Shown here piece by piece: positions 52,821 to 61,786 of a stretch of DNA of 64,000 nucleotides (within the stretch, counting starts at the first letter, position 1; each line of letters opens with the position of its first letter). Made by a program: the position numbers and the translations under genes. Under the pieces are notes generated by a model. The model was given only the letters and a program-made list of their open reading frames with translations. It had not been told where the DNA came from and ran no database searches. The DNA comes from an uncultured Collinsella sp. (GTDB lineage Bacteria; Actinomycetota; Coriobacteriia; Coriobacteriales; Coriobacteriaceae), in NCBI GenBank assembly GCA_900540895.1, contig UQHV01000001.1:124001-188000 (forward strand), given 5' to 3'.

Positions 52821-53887
52821 TGTGGGAAGCCGATGACTCTCAGGACCTGTGGGCGACGCCCGGCAACTCGCCGGCGGCATCCATGGCACACGGTGAGCGC
52901 ATGGTGGGCTCGGAGCTGACGCCCGAGGACCTCGATGTCGACCGCACCTTGCGCCCCCAGCGCCTGGACGACTACTGCGGTCAGGAGCACATCAAACAGA
53001 GTCTGCGCGTGCTCATCGAGGCGGCGCAGAGCCGCGGCGAGACGCTCGACCACGTGATCTTTTCGGGCCCTCCGGGTCTGGGCAAGACCACGCTGGCTAC
53101 GGTTATCGCCAACGAGCTGGGCGCTCAGATTAAGACGACGAGCGGCCCGGCCATTGCGCGCACCGGCGACCTGGCGGCCATCCTGACTAACTTGCAGCCG
53201 GGTGATGTGCTGTTTATCGACGAGATTCACCGCCTCAACCGTTCGGTCGAGGAAGTTCTGTATCCCGCTATGGAGGACTTTGCGCTCGATATCGTGATCG
53301 GCAAGGGTCCGGCTGCGCGCTCGATTCGCCTGGATATCCCTAAGTTTACGCTGGTGGCGGCCACGACCCGTTCGGGCATGCTCACGGGCCCGCTGCGCGA
53401 TCGCTTTGGCATCTCGTATCGCCTGGACTACTACACGGTCGAGGAGCTCGCCCAGATCGTGACGCGCTCGGCGACCATCTTGGGCGTGACGATAGACCAT
53501 CCGAGCGCGCTCGAGATCGGCTCGCGCTCGCGCGGTACGCCGCGCCTCGCAAACCGTCTGCTCAAGCGTGTGCGCGACTATGCGCAGGTACGCGGTAACG
53601 GGCCTATTGAGCTTGATATTTGCCGTCAGGCGCTCGAGTTCTTCGAGATTGATGAGCTTGGTCTGGACTGGATGGACATTCGCATCTTAGAGACGCTTGC
53701 CAAGACGTTCTCCGGACGTGCCGTGGGCCTGACGACCCTTGCCAGCGCGGTGGGCGAGGACCCGGGTACGCTCGAGGATGTCTACGAACCCTATCTGCTG
53801 CAGTGCGGCTTGATGATTCGCACGCCTCAGGGCCGCCAGGCAACGCTTCGCACCTTTGAGCATTTGGGTATCGAGCCAGCCGTTTAG
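52820..53887 (+). CDS. ruvB: Holliday junction branch migration ATPase RuvB
   Basis: A 355-residue AAA+ motor. Walker A GPPGLGKTT, Walker B FIDEIHRL, sensor-1 AATTRSG, arginine finger region GPLRDRFG and the C-terminal winged helix (TPQGRQATLRTFEHLG) are complete. ATG 52820 shares a base with the ruvA stop; a GTG one codon earlier is possible. Confidence 0.97.
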   Translation: MWEADDSQDLWATPGNSPAASMAHGERMVGSELTPEDLDVDRTLRPQRLDDYCGQEHIKQSLRVLIEAAQSRGETLDHVIFSGPPGLGKTTLATVIANELGAQIKTTSGPAIARTGDLAAILTNLQPGDVLFIDEIHRLNRSVEEVLYPAMEDFALDIVIGKGPAARSIRLDIPKFTLVAATTRSGMLTGPLRDRFGISYRLDYYTVEELAQIVTRSATILGVTIDHPSALEIGSRSRGTPRLANRLLKRVRDYAQVRGNGPIELDICRQALEFFEIDELGLDWMDIRILETLAKTFSGRAVGLTTLASAVGEDPGTLEDVYEPYLLQCGLMIRTPQGRQATLRTFEHLGIEPAV

Positions 53888-53965
53888 AGACGGGTTTGTT
53901 TTGGCTGGTCTGTAGGCTATCGCTGAGCATTGGATAAACATATCGCCATTCATCGGTTACGGGTG

Positions 53966-53993
53966 TTTTACTATTGCGTGCCCGTGCTATGCT
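53966..53993 (+). promoter_or_regulatory. Probable promoter of fhs
   Basis: An extended -10 sequence, TGCTATGCT, ends at 53993, 40 bases before the start codon, with TTTTAC 16 bases upstream of its hexamer. Confidence 0.4.
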
Positions 53994-54033
53994 GAATTGG
54001 TCTTTTTCTCATCCGGTAACGAAAGGACCGCCC

Positions 54034-55701
54034 ATGCCTACTGACATCGAAATCGCACGTTCCGTCACGCCGCTGCCCATTACCGAGGTGGCTAAGAACG
54101 CCGGCGTCGACGTAAAGCACCTGATTCCGTACGGCTTCGACAAGGCTAAGGTCGACTATTCACTGCTCAACGAGCCGACCGATCACCAGGCCAAGCTCGT
54201 CCTCGTGACCGCCATCAACCCCACGCCCGCCGGCGAGGGCAAGACCACTACGACCATCGGTCTGGCCGATGGCCTGCGCCGTCGCGGCGTCAAGAGCGCT
54301 GTGGCCCTGCGCGAGCCTTCGCTCGGCCCCGTCTTTGGCGTCAAGGGCGGTGCCGCCGGCGGCGGCTGGGCGCAGGTCATCCCCATGGAGGACATCAACC
54401 TGCACTTTACCGGTGACTTCCATGCTATTGGTGCCGCCAACAACCTGCTGGCTGCCATGCTCGACAACCATATTCAGCAAGGCAACCAGCTCGGTATTGA
54501 CGTCAAGCGCATCACCTGGAAGCGCGTCGTCGACATGAACGACCGCCAGCTGCGCCATGTTATCGACGGCATTGGCGGCAAGGCTCAGGGCGTGCCGCGC
54601 GAGGACGGCTTCGATATCACCGTTGCCTCCGAGGTCATGGCAATCCTGTGCCTGTCCACGAGCATCAACGACCTCAAGGAGCGCCTGGGCGAGATCGTCG
54701 TCGGCTACAGCTTTGCTGGCGAGCCCGTTCGCGCCCGCGACCTCAAGGCTCAGGGCGCCATGGCTGCGCTGCTTAAGGATGCGCTCAAGCCTAACCTGGT
54801 TCAGACGCTCGAGGGTACGCCCGCGTTTGTCCACGGCGGTCCCTTCGCCAACATCGCCCACGGCTGTAACTCCATCATGGCCACGCGTATGGCCATGCGC
54901 TTTGGCGATGTCGCCATTACCGAGGCAGGCTTTGGCGCCGACCTGGGTGCTGAGAAGTTCCTCGACATCAAGTGCCGCATGACGGGCGTTCGCCCCAGTG
55001 CTGTCGTGATCGTCGCCACCGCTCGTGCGCTTAAGTACAACGGCGGCGTTGCCAAAGCCGACCTCAACGACGAGAACCTCGAGGCCCTCAAGGCCGGCAT
55101 GCCCAACCTGCTGCGCCACGTCGACAACATTCAGAATGTCTACGGTCTGCCCTGCGTGGTCGCCATCAACCGCTTCCCGACGGACACCGAGGCAGAGCTT
55201 GCGCTCATCGAGTCCGAGTGCCAGAAGCTCGGCGTTAACGTTAAGCTGTCCGAGGTTTGGGCTAAGGGTGGCGAGGGCGCGCTCGACCTGGCCGATGAGG
55301 TTATGCGCCTGATCGAGCAGCCGAGCGAGCTCAAGTTTGCCTACGAGGACGGTGCCGATGTGGCCGACGCCCTGGAGGCTGTTGCCACCAAGGTCTATCG
55401 CGCCGACGGCGTCGACTTTACGCCGGCTGCCAAGCGCCAGCTCGCCGAGCTGCGCGAGAACGGCTTTGGCAACCTGCCGGTGTGCGTGGCCAAGACGCAG
55501 TACAGCTTTAGCGACAACGCCAAGGCTCTGGGCGCTCCCGAGAACTTCCGCATCACCGTGCGCGAGCTCAAGGTTTCCGCCGGTGCCCACTTTGTGGTCG
55601 CGCTGACCGGCAGCGTTCTGACCATGCCCGGCCTGCCCAAGGTTCCCGCGGCCGAGAACATCGACGTCGACAACGACGGCAACATCACCGGCCTGTTCTA
55701 A
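54034..55701 (+). CDS. fhs: Formate-tetrahydrofolate ligase
   Basis: A 555-residue enzyme that joins formate to tetrahydrofolate with ATP, feeding one-carbon units to purines and other pathways. The P-loop NPTPAGEGKTTTT, the conserved EPSLGPVFGVKGGAAGGG and the C-terminal VLTMPGLPKVPAAENID are intact and the length is normal. ATG 54034 has AAAGGA upstream. Strong codon bias suggests high expression. It is a single-gene unit ending in a terminator, with no acetyl-CoA pathway genes nearby. Confidence 0.97.
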   Translation: MPTDIEIARSVTPLPITEVAKNAGVDVKHLIPYGFDKAKVDYSLLNEPTDHQAKLVLVTAINPTPAGEGKTTTTIGLADGLRRRGVKSAVALREPSLGPVFGVKGGAAGGGWAQVIPMEDINLHFTGDFHAIGAANNLLAAMLDNHIQQGNQLGIDVKRITWKRVVDMNDRQLRHVIDGIGGKAQGVPREDGFDITVASEVMAILCLSTSINDLKERLGEIVVGYSFAGEPVRARDLKAQGAMAALLKDALKPNLVQTLEGTPAFVHGGPFANIAHGCNSIMATRMAMRFGDVAITEAGFGADLGAEKFLDIKCRMTGVRPSAVVIVATARALKYNGGVAKADLNDENLEALKAGMPNLLRHVDNIQNVYGLPCVVAINRFPTDTEAELALIESECQKLGVNVKLSEVWAKGGEGALDLADEVMRLIEQPSELKFAYEDGADVADALEAVATKVYRADGVDFTPAAKRQLAELRENGFGNLPVCVAKTQYSFSDNAKALGAPENFRITVRELKVSAGAHFVVALTGSVLTMPGLPKVPAAENIDVDNDGNITGLF

Positions 55702-55726
55702 GCCTGCTGCTCATAGCCGCTTGCCC

Positions 55727-55763
55727 GCCCCGTCGCGCCTACCAAGGCCCGGCGGGGCTTTTT
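55727..55763 (+). terminator. Rho-independent terminator after fhs
   Basis: GCCCCG and CGGGGC form the outer stem around a GC-rich loop, followed by TTTTT. Confidence 0.75.
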
Positions 55764-55881
55764 GATCCTTAGGCCCGCGCATGTCTTGTAGATACCGGCG
55801 GGCTTTGCCCATCATAGGCTTTTGCGCGGGTAGAATGCATGGATAACTTGATGCTTGCTGGCGACGGAAAGGAAACGTTGC

Positions 55882-56892
55882 ATGGACCAGGATAAGACGA
55901 CCGTAATGGGCGGATATGGTTCCGCACAGGCTGGCGGCAGCGCCGATGCGACCCGCGTCGTTCCCAGCCCCGGTTATACCGATCCCGCCGCGACGCAGCC
56001 TTCTGCCGAGCCTACCCGGGTTATGGGCTATGGCGACACGGCGCAGGATTCTTACGCTGCATCTTCGCAAGGCCCCTATGGCAACGCAGCTCCGGACCCG
56101 TTTGATTACGCGCCGCAGGATTCTTATTCCGCCTCGACGTCGAATCCCTATAATAACCTGCCGCAAAATCCCATTCCGCAGCCTCAGCAGACGACGTATA
56201 TGCCGCGCACGGCACAGGCCCAGCCTCGATATGAGTCGCGCGATCCGTATGCGCGCCAGCCTTATCGCGAGTATCCCAAGTCGATTCCGCAGTATGGTGA
56301 GGACGAGGAAGAGGCGCCGTCGCGTTCGTCGAGTGTGATCAAGAAGATCCTCATTGTGCTGGCGATCTTCTTTGCCCTCTCGATTGTGTTTGCCATCGTG
56401 TCGGGCATGCTCAACAAGCGAGGTGCTACAACCAGCACGACGGCCGAGCAGACAGAGGTCGACCGGGCAGGTGCAGTAGAGCTGGGCGATATCCCGGGAC
56501 AGTATTGGTCCAACGCCAAAAAACTCCTCAAGTCGCGCGGGGCCGATCTTTCGAATGCCGTGATTCTGACCGACGACGGCTCGACGCCCGTCGTTGATGC
56601 CAACTGGGTCGTCACATCTGCCTACTACAACGACAACGGTAACCTCGAGATTCAGCTTACGCGCAAGGACGGCTCGTCGGGCAATGCGTCCGGTGATCAA
56701 GGCGCCACGGACAGCTCGAGCTCCAACACGCTGGAGGACCTGAGCAACAAGGCGCAGGAATTGGGAGACAAGGCGCAAGAGCTGGGCGATACGGCACAAA
56801 ACCTGGGCGATACCGCGCAGAACTTGGGAGACATGGCGACGGATGCCTGGAACGCCCTACAAAACGGCATTTCGGGCGCACAGGGAAACTAG
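55882..56892 (+). CDS. Single-pass membrane protein with PASTA-like extracellular domain
   Basis: A 336-residue protein. Residues 1-150 are a low-complexity cytoplasmic region rich in Pro, Tyr, Gln and Ser, with three short Thr motifs (DKTTVMGG, ATRVVPS, EPTRVMG) of the kind that FHA domains bind when phosphorylated. One membrane helix follows (ILIVLAIFFALSIVFAIVS, about 155-175). Outside, residues about 200-265 resemble a PASTA domain (PGQYWSNAKKLLKSRG, then a beta-rich end). The C-terminus is a heptad-like series of Q-E/N-L-G-D-K/T-A units. GGAAAGGAAA lies upstream of the ATG. A role in cell-wall or Ser/Thr-kinase signalling is a guess; no kinase is in the window. Confidence 0.75.
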   Translation: MDQDKTTVMGGYGSAQAGGSADATRVVPSPGYTDPAATQPSAEPTRVMGYGDTAQDSYAASSQGPYGNAAPDPFDYAPQDSYSASTSNPYNNLPQNPIPQPQQTTYMPRTAQAQPRYESRDPYARQPYREYPKSIPQYGEDEEEAPSRSSSVIKKILIVLAIFFALSIVFAIVSGMLNKRGATTSTTAEQTEVDRAGAVELGDIPGQYWSNAKKLLKSRGADLSNAVILTDDGSTPVVDANWVVTSAYYNDNGNLEIQLTRKDGSSGNASGDQGATDSSSSNTLEDLSNKAQELGDKAQELGDTAQNLGDTAQNLGDMATDAWNALQNGISGAQGN

Positions 56893-56910
56893 CGGCCGAG
56901 CGGAGCGGGG

Positions 56911-58092
56911 CTACAGCTGCTCTGCCGGACGGTCGGGCGAGCTAAAGCCCGAGTCAAACGTAACGACGCATGATGCATCGGGCCGGCGCTCGTGCACGAT
57001 GCGCGTGACGAGCTCCAGCAGCTCTTCGTCGGATATGTCAAAGCCGTCGGGACGCACCAGGTCAAACGAAACAAAGTCGTCGTGCTCATGCAAGTCGTGG
57101 ATGGAGAGCGCAGGGTCGATCTGCGCTACGCCGCGCTTGACCCAGCCGCGCAGGTCGTCACCGGTTGTTGCAATGGGGTCGCAGTGCAGCGTAATGCCAA
57201 TGCCCATCTGGCGTTTGATATCGTGTTCGATGGTGTCCAGGATCTCGTGGTGCTCAAAGGCATCGCCCTCGCCGGGCATCTCCACGTGTGCGCTGGCAAA
57301 CTGGCGACCGGGGCCGTAGTCGTGCACCATCAGATCGTGCGTGCCTAGCACTTGCGGATAGGACATAATCTTGTCGCGAATCTTCTGCACCAGCTTGGGG
57401 TCGGGCGCCTGTCCCAGCAGCGGACTGATGGCGTCGCGCACGAGGCCCATGCCGCTGATGCAGATGAAGATGCCCACGCCCAGGCCTGCCCAGCCGTCGA
57501 GGTCAACGCCGGTTGTCTGTGAGATAAGCGCTGCCACCAGGACCGAGCCCGAGGTGATGACGTCGTTTTTGGAATCCTGTGCCGTGGCGATGAGCGTCTC
57601 GGAGTCGATGCGGTTGCCCAGTGTGCGGTTGAACGCCGCCATCCAAAACTTGACGAGCATGGATGCGATGAGCGCGGCCATGGAGACTAGTGTGTAGGCG
57701 GTGGGGGAAGGCTTGATGATCTTGGTGACCGACTCCAAGATCAGGTTGATACCGACGGCACAAACGAGGACAGCGACGAACAAGCCGGCAAGGTACTCGT
57801 AGCGGCCATGGCCATAAGGGTGGCCTTCGTCGGCTGGGCGACTGGCAAGGCGGAATCCGAGTAGGCTCACGATGTTGCTCGAGGCATCGGAGAGGTTGTT
57901 GAAGGCGTCGGCGATAAGCGAGACGGAGCCCGCGAGCAGGCCCGCGATGCCCTTAGCGAGGCACAGGGCGATGTTGAGCCCGATGCAGATAAGGCTCGCG
58001 GCAAAGCCGGCACGGGTGCGGCAAGAGGTATCGACCGGCTCGCTTTCGCTGCCGGGAACAAGCGTATGTACCAGCCGATTTACAAATAGCAT
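56911..58092 (-). CDS. Cation diffusion facilitator family exporter
   Basis: A 393-residue membrane protein of the CDF family, exporting Zn, Mn, Fe or Co in exchange for protons. Six membrane segments are expected; metal site A residues appear in LIADAFNNLSDASSNI and TAQDSKNDVITS (D/N and D-x3-D patterns), and HPYGHGRYEY is the signature after the second helix. The C-terminal cytoplasmic domain is about 100 residues longer than the minimal family form. Start 58092 has GAGGAC upstream; the frame extends further without a ribosome site. It converges on the PASTA-like gene. Confidence 0.93.
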   Translation of the reverse strand: MLFVNRLVHTLVPGSESEPVDTSCRTRAGFAASLICIGLNIALCLAKGIAGLLAGSVSLIADAFNNLSDASSNIVSLLGFRLASRPADEGHPYGHGRYEYLAGLFVAVLVCAVGINLILESVTKIIKPSPTAYTLVSMAALIASMLVKFWMAAFNRTLGNRIDSETLIATAQDSKNDVITSGSVLVAALISQTTGVDLDGWAGLGVGIFICISGMGLVRDAISPLLGQAPDPKLVQKIRDKIMSYPQVLGTHDLMVHDYGPGRQFASAHVEMPGEGDAFEHHEILDTIEHDIKRQMGIGITLHCDPIATTGDDLRGWVKRGVAQIDPALSIHDLHEHDDFVSFDLVRPDGFDISDEELLELVTRIVHERRPDASCVVTFDSGFSSPDRPAEQL

Positions 58093-58307
58093 AACGGTCG
58101 TCCTCACAATCATGTTTAAGGGGATAGTGTAGCTCGCACGGACGCGTCGTGCGACGATGCTCAGAAAATGCAGCAATGGTCTGCCGATGCTAACGGGCAC
58201 GGGGCGGAGGGGGGCGGTTGCCCGCATGGCTTTGAGCCCGCTGCGCCTTCTCGTCCGTGCGAGTGCTCCATTTTGGGCCACATGGGTATGGGCACGCGCC
58301 GATTTGC

Positions 58308-58326
58308 TCGACATACTTAATGTCGA
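58308..58326. promoter_or_regulatory. Perfect 7-bp palindrome upstream of the zinc-ribbon gene
   Basis: TCGACAT and ATGTCGA separated by five bases, 28 bases before the start codon of the zinc-ribbon gene and 216 bases from the divergent CDF gene. A candidate operator; no regulator is adjacent. Confidence 0.4.
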
Positions 58327-58354
58327 CAGTCCCTGTGCAAAGGAGGACGTTTCC

Positions 58355-59692
58355 ATGGACGAGATGTTTGCCATTAAATGCCAAAACTGCGGCGGCCCCA
58401 TGTATTCACACCAGGCAAAGCGCAGCTTTGAGTGTGCCTATTGCGGAACGGTCATCCCGTGGCAAGCGGACGCTGGGGAGCCTAAGAGCGCTTTGGGCAT
58501 TCGCCATACACCGCTGACGGTGGTTGACGGGTTGCTCAAGCTCACGCATGTCTCGCAGCTCGAGCGTCCGGAGGACCCGGACTGGTATTTCTTCAATTCG
58601 CACTGGCGCAATCAGTCGGTTCTGGAGCATCTGCTGTGGGAGGACCGCGGGACGGCGCAGGAGTTCCAAGAGGCGACGCACGTGAGCATTCCCTGCCCCT
58701 TCTGCGGTGCGTCCTTTGAGGGCGAGTCCACTCAGCGCGTGTTTGAGTGCCCGTCCTGCGGCAACAAGATCGGCGTGGCCGACTTGCTCAAACCCGGCAC
58801 GTTTAGCAAGCGCCTGACCATGGGCGTGGGTGCCGAGTATGTGCCAGAGCAGGGCATTCCGTGTGAGATTTCACCGCAGCAGGCGCGTGCTAACGCTCTG
58901 CAGCTGGTGCGTCAATATCCAGATGCCTTTGCCGGGCACGACGTGGAAGACGCGATTCAAAACGACATGATGCTCTTCTATTTCCCCATGGCGCTGGCGG
59001 ACCTGCGCATGATGGCGAGCTTCCCGGGCAAAGGCCTGAGCAAGGAGACCCTGGTGTACTACGAGGTGCTCGATTGGGCATACCCCAGGGCCAACTACCT
59101 GGACGTTCGCCTTATGGGCATCTTGGAACCGTGGGACTTTGCCAAGGTGGGGCCGTTCGATCCCGCCATGCAGGAGGGCGACTTCCGCGTCGTCTCCGTC
59201 GATGCGTCCACCAAGGATCAGGTGGTCATTGACAAGCTGGCGCTCGACGTTGCCGGCAACGATGCCGAGGCAGCCCTGGGGCTCAATAAAAAGAGCATTC
59301 GCACGTGGGCACGCAAGGCCCGCAAGCACAAAGACGGTCTGGTGATGGTGCCGGTCTACTTTGTTGATCGCCCGGCAACGGACAGTCGCGACGGCGAGCA
59401 AGTGCGCATCGCTGTAAATGGCCAGACAGGTCGCGCGGCCGCAGTGGTGTTTAGCGACAAGCGCGAGACGCATATCGTGGCACCGCTCAACCCGAGCTTG
59501 CATTTGTCGAGCGAAAGCACCGTGCACGCCACACCCATCGAGGTCAAATACGTTAAATCGCCGTTCCTATACCAGATCGTGCGCCGCGGAGGCGGCGACC
59601 AGCCGCGGCAGGTGGCAGCTACAACCGAGGGCTCCTACCGAGAAGAAAAGCCCAAACGCAAGGGGCTGTTTGCAGCGATTTTTGGGAAGTAG
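58355..59692 (+). CDS. Uncharacterised protein with two zinc ribbons
   Basis: A 445-residue cytoplasmic protein. Two zinc-ribbon units are near the N-terminus: CQNCGGPMY with FECAYCGT (residues 9-32) and CPFCGAS with FECPSCGN (about 115-140). The rest has no motif I recognise; it contains a beta-rich part in its second half (DFRVVSVDASTKDQVVID) and ends in a basic-hydrophobic segment KRKGLFAAIFGK that might touch the membrane. ATG 58355 has AAAGGAGGA upstream; the longer upstream frame is not credible. It is divergent from the CDF exporter, which may hint at metal handling, but that is weak evidence. Confidence 0.8.
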   Translation: MDEMFAIKCQNCGGPMYSHQAKRSFECAYCGTVIPWQADAGEPKSALGIRHTPLTVVDGLLKLTHVSQLERPEDPDWYFFNSHWRNQSVLEHLLWEDRGTAQEFQEATHVSIPCPFCGASFEGESTQRVFECPSCGNKIGVADLLKPGTFSKRLTMGVGAEYVPEQGIPCEISPQQARANALQLVRQYPDAFAGHDVEDAIQNDMMLFYFPMALADLRMMASFPGKGLSKETLVYYEVLDWAYPRANYLDVRLMGILEPWDFAKVGPFDPAMQEGDFRVVSVDASTKDQVVIDKLALDVAGNDAEAALGLNKKSIRTWARKARKHKDGLVMVPVYFVDRPATDSRDGEQVRIAVNGQTGRAAAVVFSDKRETHIVAPLNPSLHLSSESTVHATPIEVKYVKSPFLYQIVRRGGGDQPRQVAATTEGSYREEKPKRKGLFAAIFGK

Positions 59693-59857
59693 GGGAGCGC
59701 GAGCTGCTGTCCAGTCGATTAACGGGAAGTGGATGTAAATAAACAGTGGAGCGGCTGCACAAGAGCCGCCCCGCTGGGTAAAATCAAGTTGTGCCGCGGA
59801 ACCCGCTCCTCAGCTCGTCACACTTCGGAAGCGCGGGCAACGCAGGTATTATCGTCT

Positions 59858-59883
59858 AAAGGGCCGGCTGCAACCGGCCCTTT
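59858..59883. terminator. Bidirectional hairpin terminator
   Basis: AAAGGGCCGG and CCGGCCCTTT form a perfect 10-bp stem with a six-base loop. It can end transcripts of the zinc-ribbon gene (plus) and of the 30-residue peptide (minus). The rest of the gap 59693-59905 holds another small hairpin (GCGGCT/AGCCGC near 59753) and no gene. Confidence 0.7.
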
Positions 59884-59905
59884 GCATGACTCCCTTCGCT
59901 ATCCG

Positions 59906-59998
59906 TTACTGCTTATATTCCCGCCAGATCGAGTAGAGGTTCCGGGCAATGCCGGTCACATACATCGAGAGGCGCAGGATTTCAAGAAACAAGTTCAT
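59906..59998 (-). CDS. Predicted 30-residue amphipathic peptide
   Basis: A short frame reading MNLFLEILRLSMYVTGIA and then RNLYSIWREYKQ. The ATG has GGAGTG 6 bases upstream and the stop is followed by a hairpin terminator 23 bases on, so it has the parts of a real small gene. The first 20 residues are mostly hydrophobic with a charged C-terminus, as in many membrane-active peptides and type I toxins. A CGTTGCC/GGCAACG pair lies in its upstream region (60027-60080), which could fold over the leader. No antisense RNA promoter was recognised. It lies downstream of, and on the same strand as, the DUF1016 gene. Confidence 0.45.
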   Translation of the reverse strand: MNLFLEILRLSMYVTGIARNLYSIWREYKQ

Positions 59999-60128
59999 AG
60001 GCTTCACTCCAATCAGAGATCAGAGCGTTGCCCGCAGGCGGATTCCGCGGCGGTCAAGATTTTACCCCACAGGCAACGGCGGGAGACGTCCGATCCCTTT
60101 TTGGAGTGGTGTCTGTCGCACCGTACTG

Positions 60129-61178
60129 TTACCTGTGCGCCTCGACGTTCGCCGCTTCGTTGATGGCACGGTACTCGGCGCTCAGCTCGCGCGCCAGCTC
60201 TTCCTTGCTTGGAAGATACGGCAGATATTTGGCAGCAAACACTTGGTCGTTGTCTTCGGGCAGCGTGTATTCGACAATTGAATCACTCTTGTCCGCGCAG
60301 AGCACGATGCCTATGGGCGGGTTGTCACCTTCGTTCATGAGCTCGCGCGTGTAATAGTTCACGTACATTTGCATTTGGCCCAGGTCTTGATGTGTGAGGT
60401 CATCGGTCTTAAGGTCGATGAGAACGAAACAGCGCATCAGATAGTTGTAAAACACGAGGTCAATATAGAAGTGGCGCCCATCGAAGGTGATACGCTTTTG
60501 GCGCGCCTCAAAAGCGAAGCCGCGGCCAAGCTCTAGCAGAAACTTCTGAAGATGTGTGATGAGTGCCTGCTCTAGATCGCTCTCGCGAAACGCAGTATCG
60601 TCCGAGAAGCCTAAAAACTCCAGTACATATGGATCGCGGATGATGTCCTCGGGGCGACGAGCGGGGGCGCTCTTTTGGATTTCCTGAGCAACGGTCTCTT
60701 TGTCCTTGCTGGCAAGTAGACGCTCGCGGAGCATGGTGTTGATTTGGCGCTCGAGCTGACGTGTACTCCAGCGAGAGTCGGCGCATTCATTCATGTACCA
60801 AGTGCGGGCTTCGGGATCGGAAACGCGCATCAACCTGCGGTAATGTGTCCAACTCAATTCGCTACGCAGTGCGTCGCGAATTGGAAACGCAAGGAAGAAC
60901 TGGCGCATATTACGAAGGTTTGCGATACCAAAGCCTTTTCCGTAATCGGCGGTAAGCCTTTTGGAAAGGCCTTCAATCAATGCATCGCCGTACTTGGCAC
61001 GCTCCTCGCCGCCTTGTTCCTCAAGAATGCTCTTGCCGATCTCCCAATAAGCCTCAACCATCGCAAAGTTGACGGCGGTATAGGCCTTGTCGCGAGCGGC
61101 GTTGAGAATCGAGGAAACCTGCTTGTAAAAACCTTCGGGCACGATAGCCGATTCTCCGCGGTTGACCAGTTCACCCAT
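60129..61178 (-). CDS. DUF1016/YhcG-family PD-(D/E)XK nuclease
   Basis: A 349-residue protein of the YhcG/DUF1016 family. The N-terminal domain (NAARDKAYTAVNFAMVEAYWEIG, then GFGIANLRNMRQFFLAF) is the usual helical part. The C-terminal domain is a PD-(D/E)XK nuclease fold (DGRHFYIDLVFYN, then FVLIDLKTD) with the expected D and D-x-K. Members are often found near restriction or other defence genes and some are single-gene defence candidates; here it is alone apart from the small peptide. ATG 61178 is chosen; a TTG one codon earlier exists. Codon use is less GC-extreme than in the housekeeping genes. Confidence 0.88.
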   Translation of the reverse strand: MGELVNRGESAIVPEGFYKQVSSILNAARDKAYTAVNFAMVEAYWEIGKSILEEQGGEERAKYGDALIEGLSKRLTADYGKGFGIANLRNMRQFFLAFPIRDALRSELSWTHYRRLMRVSDPEARTWYMNECADSRWSTRQLERQINTMLRERLLASKDKETVAQEIQKSAPARRPEDIIRDPYVLEFLGFSDDTAFRESDLEQALITHLQKFLLELGRGFAFEARQKRITFDGRHFYIDLVFYNYLMRCFVLIDLKTDDLTHQDLGQMQMYVNYYTRELMNEGDNPPIGIVLCADKSDSIVEYTLPEDNDQVFAAKYLPYLPSKEELARELSAEYRAINEAANVEAHR

Positions 61179-61346
61179 CAATATCGCCCCACTTTCCTCT
61201 TGAGGAGTGCATCTTTATCTCATTTAGTTTAAAGCCTCGCGCGGACACGAATTGCGATGCCTTCCGGGCGCCTTCGCATGGCAGTTTGGGACGGCTAAAA
61301 TGTGACCATAGAGACAGTTTTAGCGAACCCCACGGGAGTGACGCGC

Positions 61347-61616
61347 ATGGACAACAACACCTTGCTGTTCCAGGACAAAGGTTCGGGCAGGTTTAAAGAC
61401 GTCAAGATCTACCCTAACCGTATCGAGGTGCTCAAGAAGGGCACTTTTGGTGGCAAGCACACCGAGATTGTCTATCTTAAGGACATCACGGGGGTCAACA
61501 GAATCAAAGGCCGTGACGTTTTCCTGCGCAATCGGCTGTTGACTGCCTGTGTCTTTAGCCTGAGCAGCCGCTCCCAGGCTCAGGAGTTTGTCAACGCGTT
61601 GAACATGGTGATGTAG
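61347..61616 (+). CDS. Small PH-like domain protein
   Basis: An 89-residue protein that resembles short bacterial PH-like domains: beta strands around KDVKIYPNRIEVLKKG and KHTEIVYLKDITGVNR, and a C-terminal helix (SRSQAQEFVNALNMV). There is no membrane segment or signal. ATG 61347 has GGGAG 8 bases upstream; a GTG at 61302 is an alternative. The function is unknown. Confidence 0.7.
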   Translation: MDNNTLLFQDKGSGRFKDVKIYPNRIEVLKKGTFGGKHTEIVYLKDITGVNRIKGRDVFLRNRLLTACVFSLSSRSQAQEFVNALNMVM

Positions 61617-61716
61617 CCGACGTCGGCGTTCGGGCCAGACTTACGCCCGCGCATCTGGCGGCACGGTGGCTGGTCGTTCAACCTGCGAGGCGTCCTTTAT
61701 GAGCTGATCCCTCATG

Positions 61717-61754
61717 TCAAAATATAGGGGCGCAGAACGGTATTCCGCGCCCCT
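61717..61754 (-). terminator. Terminator after the PI-PLC gene
   Basis: On the minus strand AGGGGCGC and GCGCCCCT pair around a loop and are followed by ATATTTTGA. It lies 33 bases past the phospholipase stop codon. Confidence 0.7.
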
Positions 61755-61786
61755 GATTGAGCCGATGCGTCTGAAAGCCAGCTTGC

